Notes under the pieces: generated by a model
The model's input: the letters and a program-made list of their open reading frames with translations, nothing else
Databases searched by the model: none
What the model was told of the DNA's origin: nothing
Shown here: piece by piece, positions 42,753-51,965 of the stretch
Layout of the letters: each line of letters opens with the position of its first letter
How positions within the stretch are numbered: the stretch's first letter is position 1
Program-made: the position numbers and the translations under genes
NCBI GenBank assembly: GCA_035515235.1
Contig: DATJBS010000055.1
Coordinates: forward strand, 1-64,000
Direction: 5' to 3'
Source of the DNA: JAMLHH01 sp035515235
Lineage (GTDB): Bacteria; Bacteroidota; Bacteroidia; Chitinophagales; JADIYW01
DNA: 64,000 nucleotides

Positions 42753-43148
42753 TTAAAAAATGTAACAAATGATCTCACCACCAACTTTCAAGTTACGTGC
42801 TTCCTTGTCAGTGATAACACCTTTTGAAGTGGATAAAATTGCTATTCCTAGACCGTTTTTGATACGTGGAATACTATCCACATGCGTATATCTTCTTAAT
42901 CCAGGCTTAGAAACTCTCACTAACTCTCGTATAGCGGGAATTCTGCTTGCATCATATTTTAACGCTATTTTGATAGTACCTTGCGGTCCATCATTATCGA
43001 ATTTATACTGTAGAATATATCCACAATCGTATAAAATCTCTGTTAGCTTCTTTTTCATATTTGAAGCCGGGACATCCACTACTGTGTGACCCGCCATTTG
43101 TGCATTGCGGATACGCGTAAGGTAATCTGCTATTGGATCTGTAACCAT
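42753..43148 (-). CDS. rpsH: 30S ribosomal protein S8
   Basis: 131 residues. TDPIADYLTRIRNAQMA at the start, the middle GLRRYTHVDSIPRIKNGLGI, and the closing STSKGVITDKEAR with GGEIICYIF are the S8 signatures. S8 is a central-domain 16S binder and, in E. coli, represses the spc operon; I could not recognise its target here. Confidence 0.98.
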   Translation of the reverse strand: MVTDPIADYLTRIRNAQMAGHTVVDVPASNMKKKLTEILYDCGYILQYKFDNDGPQGTIKIALKYDASRIPAIRELVRVSKPGLRRYTHVDSIPRIKNGLGIAILSTSKGVITDKEARNLKVGGEIICYIF

Positions 43149-43175
43149 CTCCTATTTATTTCGTCGTTTATAATC

Positions 43176-43445
43176 TTACCAACTTGCTTTTGTAACTCCA
43201 GGAATTTTTCCATCAAGAGCTAAATCGCGGAATTTTATTCTAGATACTCCAAAAAATCTCATGTAAGCTCTAGGTCTGCCTGTAATCTTACAGCGATTTC
43301 TCATTCTATTTTTGCTAGAATTCTTTGGAAGTGCATCTAATTTCTCCCATTCTCCTTCTGCTTTTAATTGTTCACGTTTTTCGGCGTATTTAGCAACTAA
43401 TTTTGCTCTTTTCACCTCACGTGCTTTCATTGATTCTTTAGCCAT
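43176..43445 (-). CDS. rpsN: 30S ribosomal protein S14 (zinc-free form)
   Basis: 89 residues, the longer form without the CxxC zinc ribbon. MRNRCKITGRPRAYMRFFGV and FRDLALDGKIPGVTKASW are the conserved end. Its ATG shares one base with the rplE stop (TAATG), so translation is coupled. Confidence 0.98.
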   Translation of the reverse strand: MAKESMKAREVKRAKLVAKYAEKREQLKAEGEWEKLDALPKNSSKNRMRNRCKITGRPRAYMRFFGVSRIKFRDLALDGKIPGVTKASW

Positions 43446-44005
43446 TATTGTGGATTTTTCTTTTTGAAAGGCATTCCTAATGCTGATAATAAACTATAAG
43501 CTTCTTCATCTGTTTTAGCTGTAGTTACAAGGGTAATATCCATACCATTGATTTTGCTAATCTTATCGATATCAATCTCTGGGAAGATAATGTGCTCAGT
43601 AATACCAAGCGTAAAGTTACCTCTTCCGTCAAAAGATTTTTCATTGACACCTTTAAAATCACGCACAGCTGGAAGTGCAACAGCCAAAAGTCTGTCTAAG
43701 AATTCGTACATTCTTTCTCCTCTAAGCGTTACTTTAACTCCAATCGGCATATCTTCTCTTAACTTAAAGTTAGATATTGCTTTCTTAGAAATTGTAGGTA
43801 CAGCTTTTTGACCGACGATGCGACTGATCTCATCTAAACAGTTGTCCACCATTTTCTTGTCTCCTACTGCAGCACCAACTCCTTGGTTAACAACAATTTT
43901 AGAGAGTTTAGGAACTTGCATGATGCTTTTGTACTGATACTTTTGCATCAATTCCCCAGAGACTTGTTCTCTGTATTTTTTCTTTAATCTAGGTATGTAG
44001 CTCAT
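43445..44005 (-). CDS. rplE: 50S ribosomal protein L5
   Basis: 186 residues. IPRLKKKYREQV at the start, VNQGVGAAVGDKK, IGVKVTLRGERMYEFLDRL and GNFTLGITEHIIFPEID are the family pattern. L5 binds 5S rRNA and touches P-site tRNA. Both its start and stop share single bases with its neighbours. Confidence 0.98.
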   Translation of the reverse strand: MSYIPRLKKKYREQVSGELMQKYQYKSIMQVPKLSKIVVNQGVGAAVGDKKMVDNCLDEISRIVGQKAVPTISKKAISNFKLREDMPIGVKVTLRGERMYEFLDRLLAVALPAVRDFKGVNEKSFDGRGNFTLGITEHIIFPEIDIDKISKINGMDITLVTTAKTDEEAYSLLSALGMPFKKKNPQ

Positions 44006-44343
44006 TAGTTAATAACTTCTTGAGTTTTCTTAGAATATCTTACCATCTTACCATCTACCTCTTTTCTTCCAATTCTAGTTGGTTGACCACCGACCATTAC
44101 TTGAAGGTTTGAGATATTTATAGCAGCTTCTTGTTTAACGATGCCACCATTTGGACTTTTAGCTGAAGGTTTAGTATGTTTTGAAACCATGTTTATACCT
44201 TCAACGATTGCTTTGTTTTTAGTAGGGTAAACTACTAAAACAACTCCTGATTTACCGCGGTCCTCACCAGATAATACTTTAACAGTATCACCTTTTTTTA
44301 TTTTCAATTTCGGTTGGAAACGCTTTTGTGTTTGCTGTTTCAT
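44005..44343 (-). CDS. rplX: 50S ribosomal protein L24
   Basis: 112 residues with a KOW motif (IKKGDTVKVLSGEDRGKSG). VEGINMVSKHTKPS and the G-rich middle are typical. L24 starts 50S assembly. It lies two bases after rplN and shares a base with rplE. Confidence 0.98.
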   Translation of the reverse strand: MKQQTQKRFQPKLKIKKGDTVKVLSGEDRGKSGVVLVVYPTKNKAIVEGINMVSKHTKPSAKSPNGGIVKQEAAINISNLQVMVGGQPTRIGRKEVDGKMVRYSKKTQEVIN

Positions 44344-44345
44344 AC

Positions 44346-44714
44346 TTAAAGTACTTCGGGTGCTAGTGAAACAATTTTCATGTAATCTTTGTCACGTAAC
44401 TCACGTGCTACTGGGCCAAAGATACGAGATCCTCTAGGTTCGTTGTTGTTATTCAATAATACTACTGCATTATCATCGAAACGTATGTATGAGCCATCTT
44501 TTCTACGAATTTCTTTTTTCGTACGTACAATAACTGCTTTTGATACTTGTTTCTTCTTAACGTTTCCACCTGGAGCCGCTTCTTTAACTGATACTACGAT
44601 CTTGTCACCGATTGAAGCATATCTTCTTCTAGTGCCACCAAGAACGCGGATACAGAGCACTTCTTTAGCACCGCTGTTATCAGCTACTTTTAATCTTGAT
44701 TCTTGTTGTATCAT
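44346..44714 (-). CDS. rplN: 50S ribosomal protein L14
   Basis: 122 residues, the standard length: MIQQESRLKVADNSGAKEVL at the start, VIVRTKKEIRRKDGSYIRFD and RIFGPVARELRDKDYMKIVS. L14 forms bridges with the small subunit. The start follows rpsQ after one base. Confidence 0.98.
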   Translation of the reverse strand: MIQQESRLKVADNSGAKEVLCIRVLGGTRRRYASIGDKIVVSVKEAAPGGNVKKKQVSKAVIVRTKKEIRRKDGSYIRFDDNAVVLLNNNNEPRGSRIFGPVARELRDKDYMKIVSLAPEVL

Positions 44715-44715
44715 G

Positions 44716-44979
44716 TTATTTAGCTTTCTCTATGATTTCTACTAATCTCCATCTCTTAGACTTGCTAAGTGGACGAGTTTCTACTATTCTAACTAGATCA
44801 CCTATTTGTGCTTCGTTAGTTTCATCATGTGCATGGAATTTCTTAGATTTCTTTACGAATTTACCATACTTTGGATGCTTTAATTTACGTACAACGGTAA
44901 CGGTAATAGTTTTTTCCATTTTATTACTGGAAACTTTACCTGTTCTCATTTTACGTTCTTGTCTTACTACTTCGCTCAT
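44716..44979 (-). CDS. rpsQ: 30S ribosomal protein S17
   Basis: 87 residues with an OB fold: GKVSSNKMEKTITVTVVRKL, HPKYGKFVKKSKKFHAHDE and GDLVRIVETRPLSKSKRWRL. It binds the 5' domain of 16S rRNA early in assembly. Confidence 0.98.
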   Translation of the reverse strand: MSEVVRQERKMRTGKVSSNKMEKTITVTVVRKLKHPKYGKFVKKSKKFHAHDETNEAQIGDLVRIVETRPLSKSKRWRLVEIIEKAK

Positions 44980-44991
44980 TCGACTTAAATT

Positions 44992-45201
44992 TTACGCGTT
45001 ATTAGTTAATTCACGTTTACGGAGTTCTGTTTTAAGCCTGGCGATATGTTTGCGCGCTTCACCAAGCACATTTGGATTCTCAAGAGGTGAGATAGTATGA
45101 TTAAAACGTAAACGTTGTAATCTCACTTTGTTATCAGCTATTTGCTGAACAAGCTCTTCATTGCTGAGATTTAATACTTCTTCGTATTTGTTGTTAGGCA
45201 T
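44992..45201 (-). CDS. rpmC: 50S ribosomal protein L29
   Basis: 69 residues, two helices: LSNEELVQQIADNKVRLQRL and the closing HIARLKTELRKREL. L29 sits at the exit tunnel near the SRP/trigger factor docking site. Confidence 0.97.
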   Translation of the reverse strand: MPNNKYEEVLNLSNEELVQQIADNKVRLQRLRFNHTISPLENPNVLGEARKHIARLKTELRKRELTNNA

Positions 45202-45217
45202 GACCTATGTTTTTTAA

Positions 45218-45637
45218 TTATTCAGAATAATCTCTTCTTACAATAAATTTAGTTTTAAGAGGCAACTTTTGTGCAGCTAATCTTAAAGACTCTTGAGCTA
45301 GTTCCAAAGAAACACCTTCAGTTTCGAAGATAATCCTTCCTGGCTTGATAATAGCAACCCAATGATCTAAGCTACCCTTTCCTTTTCCCATTCTCACTTC
45401 AAGAGGTTTTTTCGTGATAGGTTTGTCTGGAAATATATTGATCCAAACTTTACCTTCTCTTTTCATCGCTCTTGTAACTGCAATACGAGAAGCTTCAATT
45501 TGTCTATCGGTGATTCTACCAGCTTCTAGAGCTTTTAATCCAAATGAACCGAAAGATAACTCAGAGCCCTTAAAAGCAAGACCGTTAATTCTGCCTTTTT
45601 GTACTCTTCTATATTTTACACGCTTTGGTTGTAACAT
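45218..45637 (-). CDS. rplP: 50S ribosomal protein L16
   Basis: 139 residues. MLQPKRVKYRRVQKGRINGL, AGRITDRQIEASRIAVTRAM, and RMGKGKGSLDHWVAIIKPG are the L16 blocks. L16 organises the A-site tRNA elbow region. Encoded 16 bases before rpmC. Confidence 0.98.
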   Translation of the reverse strand: MLQPKRVKYRRVQKGRINGLAFKGSELSFGSFGLKALEAGRITDRQIEASRIAVTRAMKREGKVWINIFPDKPITKKPLEVRMGKGKGSLDHWVAIIKPGRIIFETEGVSLELAQESLRLAAQKLPLKTKFIVRRDYSE

Positions 45638-45660
45638 GACAATTCAAATTATTGTGTTTT

Positions 45661-46380
45661 TTATTTCCTGTTACCACCGCGAGATGGACGTTCAGGTTTT
45701 CTTTTTTGTTTACGTTTAGTTTCTTCAGCTCCGAAGTTTGGAGACAAATCTCTCTTAGTGAAAATCTCACCTTTACAAATCCATACTTTGATACCAATGA
45801 TACCGTATACAGTATTTGCTTCTTTCAAAGCGTAATCTATATCTGCTCTAAAAGTATGAAGAGGAGTACGACCGTCTTTGTATTCTTCAGATCTAGCCAT
45901 TTCCGCACCGCCTAAACGACCAGAAACTTTAATTTTAATTCCTTCAACACCTAATCTCATTGCAGAAGAAATCGCCATTTTCAAGGCTCTTCTAAAGTGA
46001 ACTCTAGCTTCTAATTGTTTAGCGATTGTTTCGCCAACTATAGCAGCATCGATTTCAGGTCTTCTGATTTCAACGATGTTGATTTGAACGTCTTTTTTCG
46101 TGATTTTTTTAATCTCTTCACGGATCTTATCTACTTCTCCTCCACCTTTACCAATGATTATACCTGGTCTTGATGTATGAATTGAGATAGTGATTCTATT
46201 CAACGTTCTTTCAATGATGATTTTAGAAATACCACCTTTGTTTATACGTGCATTAAGGTATTTTCTAATTTTGTGGTCTTCAATTAATTTGTCAGAGAAG
46301 TCTTTTTCTCCGTACCAATTAGAATCCCAACCTCTGATGATTCCGAGTCTGTTGCCTATCGGGTTAGCTTTTTGTCCCAT
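45661..46380 (-). CDS. rpsC: 30S ribosomal protein S3
   Basis: 239 residues: N-terminal part MGQKANPIGNRLGIIRGWDS, KH domain with the loop IIIGKGGGEVDKIREE, and the C domain (VEGIKIKVSGRLGGAEMARS). The last about 25 residues are very basic (TKRKQKRKPERPSRGG). S3 is part of the mRNA entry helicase. Confidence 0.98.
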   Translation of the reverse strand: MGQKANPIGNRLGIIRGWDSNWYGEKDFSDKLIEDHKIRKYLNARINKGGISKIIIERTLNRITISIHTSRPGIIIGKGGGEVDKIREEIKKITKKDVQINIVEIRRPEIDAAIVGETIAKQLEARVHFRRALKMAISSAMRLGVEGIKIKVSGRLGGAEMARSEEYKDGRTPLHTFRADIDYALKEANTVYGIIGIKVWICKGEIFTKRDLSPNFGAEETKRKQKRKPERPSRGGNRK

Positions 46381-46394
46381 GCTATATTCTCAGT

Positions 46395-46835
46395 TTATTC
46401 TGTGTCAGTAATATTGTTAACAACATCGTTCGGTAAATTTGCATTTACTTTACTTGCTAATTCTATATTAACATGGCAAGAACGTTTTCTTATTCTGTTT
46501 GCGCGACCCATTGGTGCAGGTAAGAATCTTTTAAGCATTCTACCAGCATCTACTGAAATCGATTTAATATAAAGTTCGCTTTCTTCAGGACTAGTTTGGA
46601 ATTTTTGTTCCCAAACATTGATTGCAGTTTTCACCAATTGAAGAACGTCGTCAGCAGTTTCTCTTCTAGTGTAAGTTAAGATATTGAGTGCTTTGTCTAC
46701 ATCAAGACCTCTTACAGTATCTACTACTAATCTCATTTTTCTTGGTGAAGTAGGACGACCTTTAAGACTAGCAGTACAAGTAGTACGTTTCGCCTCTTTG
46801 CGTTTATCAGCGGCATTTCTTTTTCTTGCTCCCAT
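46395..46835 (-). CDS. rplV: 50S ribosomal protein L22
   Basis: 146 residues. The core (PTSPRKMRLVVDTVRGLDVD, then AGRMLKRFLPAPMGRANRIR) is L22, whose loop lines the exit tunnel where macrolides bind. A basic N-terminal extension (MGARKRNAADKRKEAKRT) makes it longer than the E. coli protein. Confidence 0.97.
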   Translation of the reverse strand: MGARKRNAADKRKEAKRTTCTASLKGRPTSPRKMRLVVDTVRGLDVDKALNILTYTRRETADDVLQLVKTAINVWEQKFQTSPEESELYIKSISVDAGRMLKRFLPAPMGRANRIRKRSCHVNIELASKVNANLPNDVVNNITDTE

Positions 46836-46843
46836 AGTATGTC

Positions 46844-47110
46844 TTATTTCCTATTTCCTGAATGTCCTTTAAATGACCTGGTTGGAGAAAACTCTCCTAG
46901 TTTGTGGCCTACCATATTTTCGGTCACATACACAGGTATAAAACTTTTACCATTATGAACAGCTACAGTGTGTCCAACAAAGTCAGGAGTGATCATAGAT
47001 GCTCTTGACCAAGTTTTGATAACAGTACGTTTTGTACCGTCGTTCATTTTTTCAATCTTCGCTTGAAGATGATGGGCAACATAGGGCCCTTTCTTTAGTG
47101 ATCTAGCCAT
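46844..47110 (-). CDS. rpsS: 30S ribosomal protein S19
   Basis: 88 residues: MARSLKKGPYVAHHLQAKIE, TWSRASMITPDFVGHTVAVH and LGEFSPTRSFKGHSG are the S19 signatures. S19 contacts S13 in the head of the small subunit. Confidence 0.98.
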   Translation of the reverse strand: MARSLKKGPYVAHHLQAKIEKMNDGTKRTVIKTWSRASMITPDFVGHTVAVHNGKSFIPVYVTENMVGHKLGEFSPTRSFKGHSGNRK

Positions 47111-47118
47111 GAGTTAGA

Positions 47119-47940
47119 TTATTTCCTCTTGGTTATAATTAATTTAGAACTAGGTTTCTTTTTGTTACGCGTTTTAAAGCCTTTAGCCATTAAACCTGTG
47201 CGTGAACGAGGGTGACCTCCAGATGAACGACCTTCACCACCACCCATTGGGTGATCGACAGGGTTCATCGCTACACCTCTTGTTCTTGGTCTTATTCCTC
47301 TCCATCTAGAAGCACCTGCTTTACCAAGTGTAATCTGATTGTGATCTGAGTTTGAAACTGTACCAACAGTAGCTAAACAAGTACTTAAAACTTTACGTGA
47401 CTCACCGCTTGGTAATTTCACTACTACATATTTACCTTCTTTAGAAGTTAATTGAGCGTGAGTACCAGCACTTCTACAAATTGCAGCACCTCTACCTGGA
47501 TTTAATTCAATGTTGTGAATTACTGTACCCAAAGGTAATTTTGCAAGAGGTAATGTGTTACCTACTTCTGGAGCTGCAGTTTCGCTATTGATAATTTCTT
47601 GACCAACAGTTAATCCGTGCGGAGCGATAATATATCTTTTTTCGCCGTCTTTATAAGCCACAAGTGCTATAAATGCTGAACGATTTGGATCGTATTCAAT
47701 TGTTTTCACAACTGCAGGAATATCGAATTTGTTTCTTTTGAAATCGATAATACGATATTGTCTTTTGTGACCACCACCTGTATATCTCATCGACATACGT
47801 CCAGTGTTGGTTCTACCACCAGACTTCTTTAATGAAGTCAAAAGTGATCTCTCCGGAGTATCAGTAGTCACCTCAACAAAAGCATTGGTAGCTTTTGTTC
47901 TAAGACTCGGAGTAATTGGTTTATACTTTTTAATTCCCAT
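47119..47940 (-). CDS. rplB: 50S ribosomal protein L2
   Basis: 273 residues; L2 is needed for peptidyl transfer and subunit joining. The RNA-binding part includes GRNTGRMSMRYTGGGHKR-type sequence (here GRTNTGRMSMRYTGGGHKR), YDPNRSAFIALV, and the highly conserved MNPVDHPMGGGEGRSSGG near the active centre. Confidence 0.98.
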   Translation of the reverse strand: MGIKKYKPITPSLRTKATNAFVEVTTDTPERSLLTSLKKSGGRTNTGRMSMRYTGGGHKRQYRIIDFKRNKFDIPAVVKTIEYDPNRSAFIALVAYKDGEKRYIIAPHGLTVGQEIINSETAAPEVGNTLPLAKLPLGTVIHNIELNPGRGAAICRSAGTHAQLTSKEGKYVVVKLPSGESRKVLSTCLATVGTVSNSDHNQITLGKAGASRWRGIRPRTRGVAMNPVDHPMGGGEGRSSGGHPRSRTGLMAKGFKTRNKKKPSSKLIITKRK

Positions 47941-47977
47941 TTCCTTATTTTTCGCCTAAGTAGCTTAATTTAAAAGA

Positions 47978-48268
47978 TTATAAATCTGTAAAGAAATCTA
48001 TTGTTTCGCCATCAGCTAAAGTTACGATTGCTTTTTTGTAGCTACCTTTTCTTCCAGATAACACACCAGCTTTAGTAAATCTACTTTTCGCTTTTGCAGG
48101 CATAATCATCGTACGGATATCAGTTACATGAACACCGTAAGCTTTTTCGATTTCCTTTTTGATTTGAATTTTATTAGTTTTCTTTTCAACTATGAATCCA
48201 AATGTTCCCAACTTATCTGTTGCGATAGTTTGTTTTTCAGTGATGATAGGTTTTTTCAAGATATCCAT
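47978..48268 (-). CDS. rplW: 50S ribosomal protein L23
   Basis: 96 residues: KKPIITEKQTIATDKLG at the start, VEKKTNKIQIKKEIEKAYGV, and the closing KKAIVTLADGETIDFF. L23 docks trigger factor and SRP at the tunnel exit. The 37-base gap to rplB is among the longer ones in this operon. Confidence 0.97.
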   Translation of the reverse strand: MDILKKPIITEKQTIATDKLGTFGFIVEKKTNKIQIKKEIEKAYGVHVTDIRTMIMPAKAKSRFTKAGVLSGRKGSYKKAIVTLADGETIDFFTDL

Positions 48269-48273
48269 GTCGA

Positions 48274-48912
48274 CTAGTCTTTAGTATTAGATAATAATTC
48301 TGAAATAACTTCAATCGATTTCTCACTAATTAAGATAGTGTTAGAGTTTAAGATATCGTAAGCATTAAAGTTTAATACTTCAGTGATATCTGCTCCAGGA
48401 ATGTTTCTACATGATAAGAAAACATTCACATTTACTTCAGGAGTGATAAGGATAGATTTTTTATCATCTAATTTGAAACCCTTTAAGAAGTTGATATATT
48501 CTTTAGTTTGTGGGTTATCAAAAGTAAAATCTTCTACTATTTTGATTGATTCATCTTTAAATCTTGCAGAAAGAGCAGATTTCTTAGAAAGAAGAACTAC
48601 TTTTTTGTTCAACTTAAAGTGATAATCTCTAGGTCTTGGACCAAAAATTCTTGCACCACCTCTAAACAAAGGGTTCTTGATACTTCCTTTTCTTGATCCA
48701 CCTGTACCTTTTTGTTTATGCAACTTACGAGTAGAACCAGATAATTCTGATTTTTCTTTTGATTTGTGAGTACCGCTACGAAGTCCTGCTAAGTATTGTT
48801 TAACAGCTAAGTAAATTACGTGCTCGTTTGGCTCTATGCCGAACACATCCTCTGGCAATTCGATTGATCTGCCTGTAGATTGTCCTTGTATATTGAAAAC
48901 TTCTGCTTTCAT
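48274..48912 (-). CDS. rplD: 50S ribosomal protein L4
   Basis: 212 residues. The long loop GSTRKLHKQKGTGGSRKGS enters the exit tunnel, followed by RGGARIFGPRPRDYHFKLNKK. In E. coli L4 also represses the S10 operon; no such leader can be recognised here. Confidence 0.97.
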   Translation of the reverse strand: MKAEVFNIQGQSTGRSIELPEDVFGIEPNEHVIYLAVKQYLAGLRSGTHKSKEKSELSGSTRKLHKQKGTGGSRKGSIKNPLFRGGARIFGPRPRDYHFKLNKKVVLLSKKSALSARFKDESIKIVEDFTFDNPQTKEYINFLKGFKLDDKKSILITPEVNVNVFLSCRNIPGADITEVLNFNAYDILNSNTILISEKSIEVISELLSNTKD

Positions 48913-48914
48913 AT

Positions 48915-49529
48915 CTATTTCTCTATGATGATAAGTGAACCGTTATGTCCAGGAACACATCCTTTAACGAAAATCAAATTTCTATCGTGTAAAACTGATA
49001 AAACTTTCATGTTAGATTGTTTTACTCTGTCGTTACCCATACGACCACCCATTTTCATGCCTTTCATTACTCTAGAAGGAGTAGATGCAGCACCTAATGA
49101 ACCTGGAGATCTCAAGCGATTATGCTGACCGTGAGTTTGTCCACCCACACCCGCAAAACCGTGACGTTTTACAACACCTTGGAAACCCTTTCCTTTAGAT
49201 TGTCCGGTTACAGCGACTTTATCACCTGTGTTTATAATTTCAGAAGTTACGACGTCCCCTAATTTAAGATCAGTAGCACCTCTAAATTCAACTAATTTTC
49301 TTTTAGGAGTAGTAGAAGCTTTTTCGAAGTGTCCTGCTAAAGGTTTAGTAGTATTCTTCTCTTTTTTCTCACCGAATCCTAATTGTACTGCTTCGTAACC
49401 ATCATTTTCGATAGTTTTCACTTGAGTAACAACACAAGGTCCAACCTCTATAACAGTGCATGCTAATGACTTACCAGTTTCATCGAAGATACTGGTCATG
49501 CCTACTTTTTTTCCAATTATTCCCTTCAT
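48915..49529 (-). CDS. rplC: 50S ribosomal protein L3
   Basis: 204 residues: MKGIIGKKVGMTSIFDETGK, SKGKGFQGVVKRHGFAGVGG and RLRSPGSLGAASTPSRVMKG, the L3 signature that reaches toward the peptidyl-transferase centre. Its ATG shares a base with the rpsJ stop. Confidence 0.98.
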   Translation of the reverse strand: MKGIIGKKVGMTSIFDETGKSLACTVIEVGPCVVTQVKTIENDGYEAVQLGFGEKKEKNTTKPLAGHFEKASTTPKRKLVEFRGATDLKLGDVVTSEIINTGDKVAVTGQSKGKGFQGVVKRHGFAGVGGQTHGQHNRLRSPGSLGAASTPSRVMKGMKMGGRMGNDRVKQSNMKVLSVLHDRNLIFVKGCVPGHNGSLIIIEK

Positions 49530-49834
49530 TATACTTTGATTTCTACGTCCACGCCTGAAGGCAATTCAAGTTTCATCAGAGCATCTACAGTCTTAGGTGT
49601 AGCGCTATATATATCCAAGAGTCTTTTATAAGTACATAACTTAAATTGTTCTCTTGCAGATTTGTTGACATGTGGTGATCTCAACACTGTAAAGATTCTT
49701 TTATGTGTAGGTAATGGAATAGGACCAGTCACTACAGCACCTGCATTTCTTACAGTTTTTACGATTTTTTCAGCAGACTTGTCTACGAGATTGTGATCGT
49801 ATGACTTGAGCTTAATTCTTATTCTCTGTGCCAT
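49529..49834 (-). CDS. rpsJ: 30S ribosomal protein S10
   Basis: 101 residues: QRIRIKLKSYDHNLVDKSAE, GPIPLPTHKRIFTVLRSPHV and the end KLELPSGVDVEIKV. S10 also acts as NusE in antitermination. It lies only seven bases after fusA, with no tuf in between. Confidence 0.98.
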   Translation of the reverse strand: MAQRIRIKLKSYDHNLVDKSAEKIVKTVRNAGAVVTGPIPLPTHKRIFTVLRSPHVNKSAREQFKLCTYKRLLDIYSATPKTVDALMKLELPSGVDVEIKV

Positions 49835-49841
49835 TGTTATA

Positions 49842-51947
49842 TTATTCTGCTTTAACTTTAGATTTAGCTTTAGAAATTACTTCTTCAGTAACGTTATTAG
49901 GAGCTTGAGCATAGTGAGAGAATTCCATAATTGAAGTTGCTCTACCTGATGTAATAGTTCTTAAATCTGTTACATAACCGAACATTTCTGACAAAGGAAC
50001 TTTTGCTTTAATAACGTTAGCGTTATTTTTCATTTCCATTCCTTCCATCATTCCACGACGACGGTTCAAGTCACCAACAACATCTCCTGTGTTTTCTTCT
50101 GGAGTGATTACTTCAAGCTTCATGATTGGTTCCATCAACATCGGACCTGCTTTTTTACAAGCATCTCTGAATGCAAATTTCGCTGCTTGCTCAAAAGAGA
50201 ATGTATCAGAGTCCACTGCGTGGAAAGATCCATCATACAATCTTACTTTCAAACTTGGTAACTCATAACCTGCAAGAACACCAGTTTTCATTGCTTCTTT
50301 AAATCCTTTCTCTACAGATGGGATAAACTCTCTTGGTACCGAACCTCCAAAGATGTCGTTTACAAAAGTAAGACCTTCTTTGTCAGCGTCGCCAGGACCA
50401 ATCTCTACTGCGATATCGGCAAATTTACCTCTACCACCTGATTGTTTAGCGTATTTTTCTCTGTGTTGAATTGATTTGCTAATTGCTTCTTTATAATTTA
50501 CTTGAGGAGCTCCTTGGTTACATTCAACTTTAAACTCACGTAGTAATCTGTCTACAATAATTTCTAAGTGTAACTCACCCATTCCTGAAATCACTGTTTG
50601 AGCAGTGTCTTCGTCGTATTTTACTTTGAATGTAGGATCTTCTTCAGCTAATTTTGATAAAGCCATCCCCAATTTATCCGCATCTTTTTGAGTTTTAGGC
50701 TCAATTGCGATTCCGATTACTGGATCTGGGAAGTTCATTGATTCAAGAACTATAGGTGCATTTTCAGCACACAATGTATCACCAGTTCTGATATCCTTAA
50801 AGCCTACAACTGCACCAATGTCACCAGCACCTAACTGATCAATTGGGTTTTGTTTGTTTGCATGCATTTGGAAGATACGAGAGATACGTTCTTTATTTCC
50901 ACTTCTACTGTTCAATACATAAGATCCTGCATCTAACTTACCTGAGTATACTCTTGTAAATGCTAAACGTCCTACATAAGGGTCAGTAGCAATTTTGAAT
51001 GCAAGAGCAGCAAAAGGTTCATCGTAACTTGGTTTTCTTTCAACAGGTTCTTCTGTTTTAGGATTGATACCAGTAACATGATCTTTATCTAGAGGACTAG
51101 GTAATATTTCCATTACTAAGTCCAACATTGTTTGAACACCTTTATTTTTGAATGATGAGCCACATACCATTGGAACTATAGAACCATCGATTGTTGCAGC
51201 ACGTAATGCATCCAATATTTCTCTTTCAGTGATACTAGAAGGATCTTCGAAGTATTTCTCCATTAATCTATCATCGTATTCAGAAACTGCTTCAAGAAGT
51301 TTTTCTCTATACTCAGTAGCTTCTTCCATCATATCTGCTGGAATATCTACTACTTCATAAGTCATACCGTGATCGTGTGAATTCCACACCATTCCACGGA
51401 AGTTGATTAAGTCAACTACTCCTTTGAAAGTATCTTCTGCACCAATAGGTAATTGAAGAGGAACAGCGTTACTACCTAACATTTTTTTGACTTGACTTAC
51501 AACATTTAAGAAGTCAGCACCTTGACGGTCCATCTTATTGACGAAACCTAAACGTGCTACGTTATAGTTGTTAGCTAATCTCCAGTTAGTTTCAGACTGT
51601 GGTTCTACTCCATCTACTGCAGAGAACAAAAACACTAATCCATCTAATACTCTTAATGATCTGTTTACTTCAACAGTGAAGTCTACGTGACCTGGAGTGT
51701 CAATGATATTAACGTGATAATTATTTTCTCTATATTTCCAACCGATAGTAACAGCAGCAGAAGTAATTGTAATACCTCTTTCTTGCTCTTGAGCCATCCA
51801 GTCAGTAGTTGCAGATCCTTCGTGCGTTTCTCCCAACTTGTGGTTTACACCTGAATAGAAGAGGATACGCTCAGTAGTAGTGGTCTTGCCTGCGTCGATG
51901 TGAGCAGCAATACCAATGTTTCTTGTATATTTTAAATCGCGAGCCAT
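49842..51947 (-). CDS. fusA: Elongation factor G
   Basis: 701 residues; the GTPase that drives translocation and ribosome recycling. G1 is AHIDAGKTTTTERILFYSG, G3 DTPGHVDF, G4 NKMDRQGAD; domains II-V follow to the end (RGMMEGMEMKNN near the last 70 residues). Length is standard for EF-G1. It lies between rpsG and rpsJ in the str part of the operon. Confidence 0.98.
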   Translation of the reverse strand: MARDLKYTRNIGIAAHIDAGKTTTTERILFYSGVNHKLGETHEGSATTDWMAQEQERGITITSAAVTIGWKYRENNYHVNIIDTPGHVDFTVEVNRSLRVLDGLVFLFSAVDGVEPQSETNWRLANNYNVARLGFVNKMDRQGADFLNVVSQVKKMLGSNAVPLQLPIGAEDTFKGVVDLINFRGMVWNSHDHGMTYEVVDIPADMMEEATEYREKLLEAVSEYDDRLMEKYFEDPSSITEREILDALRAATIDGSIVPMVCGSSFKNKGVQTMLDLVMEILPSPLDKDHVTGINPKTEEPVERKPSYDEPFAALAFKIATDPYVGRLAFTRVYSGKLDAGSYVLNSRSGNKERISRIFQMHANKQNPIDQLGAGDIGAVVGFKDIRTGDTLCAENAPIVLESMNFPDPVIGIAIEPKTQKDADKLGMALSKLAEEDPTFKVKYDEDTAQTVISGMGELHLEIIVDRLLREFKVECNQGAPQVNYKEAISKSIQHREKYAKQSGGRGKFADIAVEIGPGDADKEGLTFVNDIFGGSVPREFIPSVEKGFKEAMKTGVLAGYELPSLKVRLYDGSFHAVDSDTFSFEQAAKFAFRDACKKAGPMLMEPIMKLEVITPEENTGDVVGDLNRRRGMMEGMEMKNNANVIKAKVPLSEMFGYVTDLRTITSGRATSIMEFSHYAQAPNNVTEEVISKAKSKVKAE

Positions 51948-51965
51948 AAAATTTCCTCCCAGGGT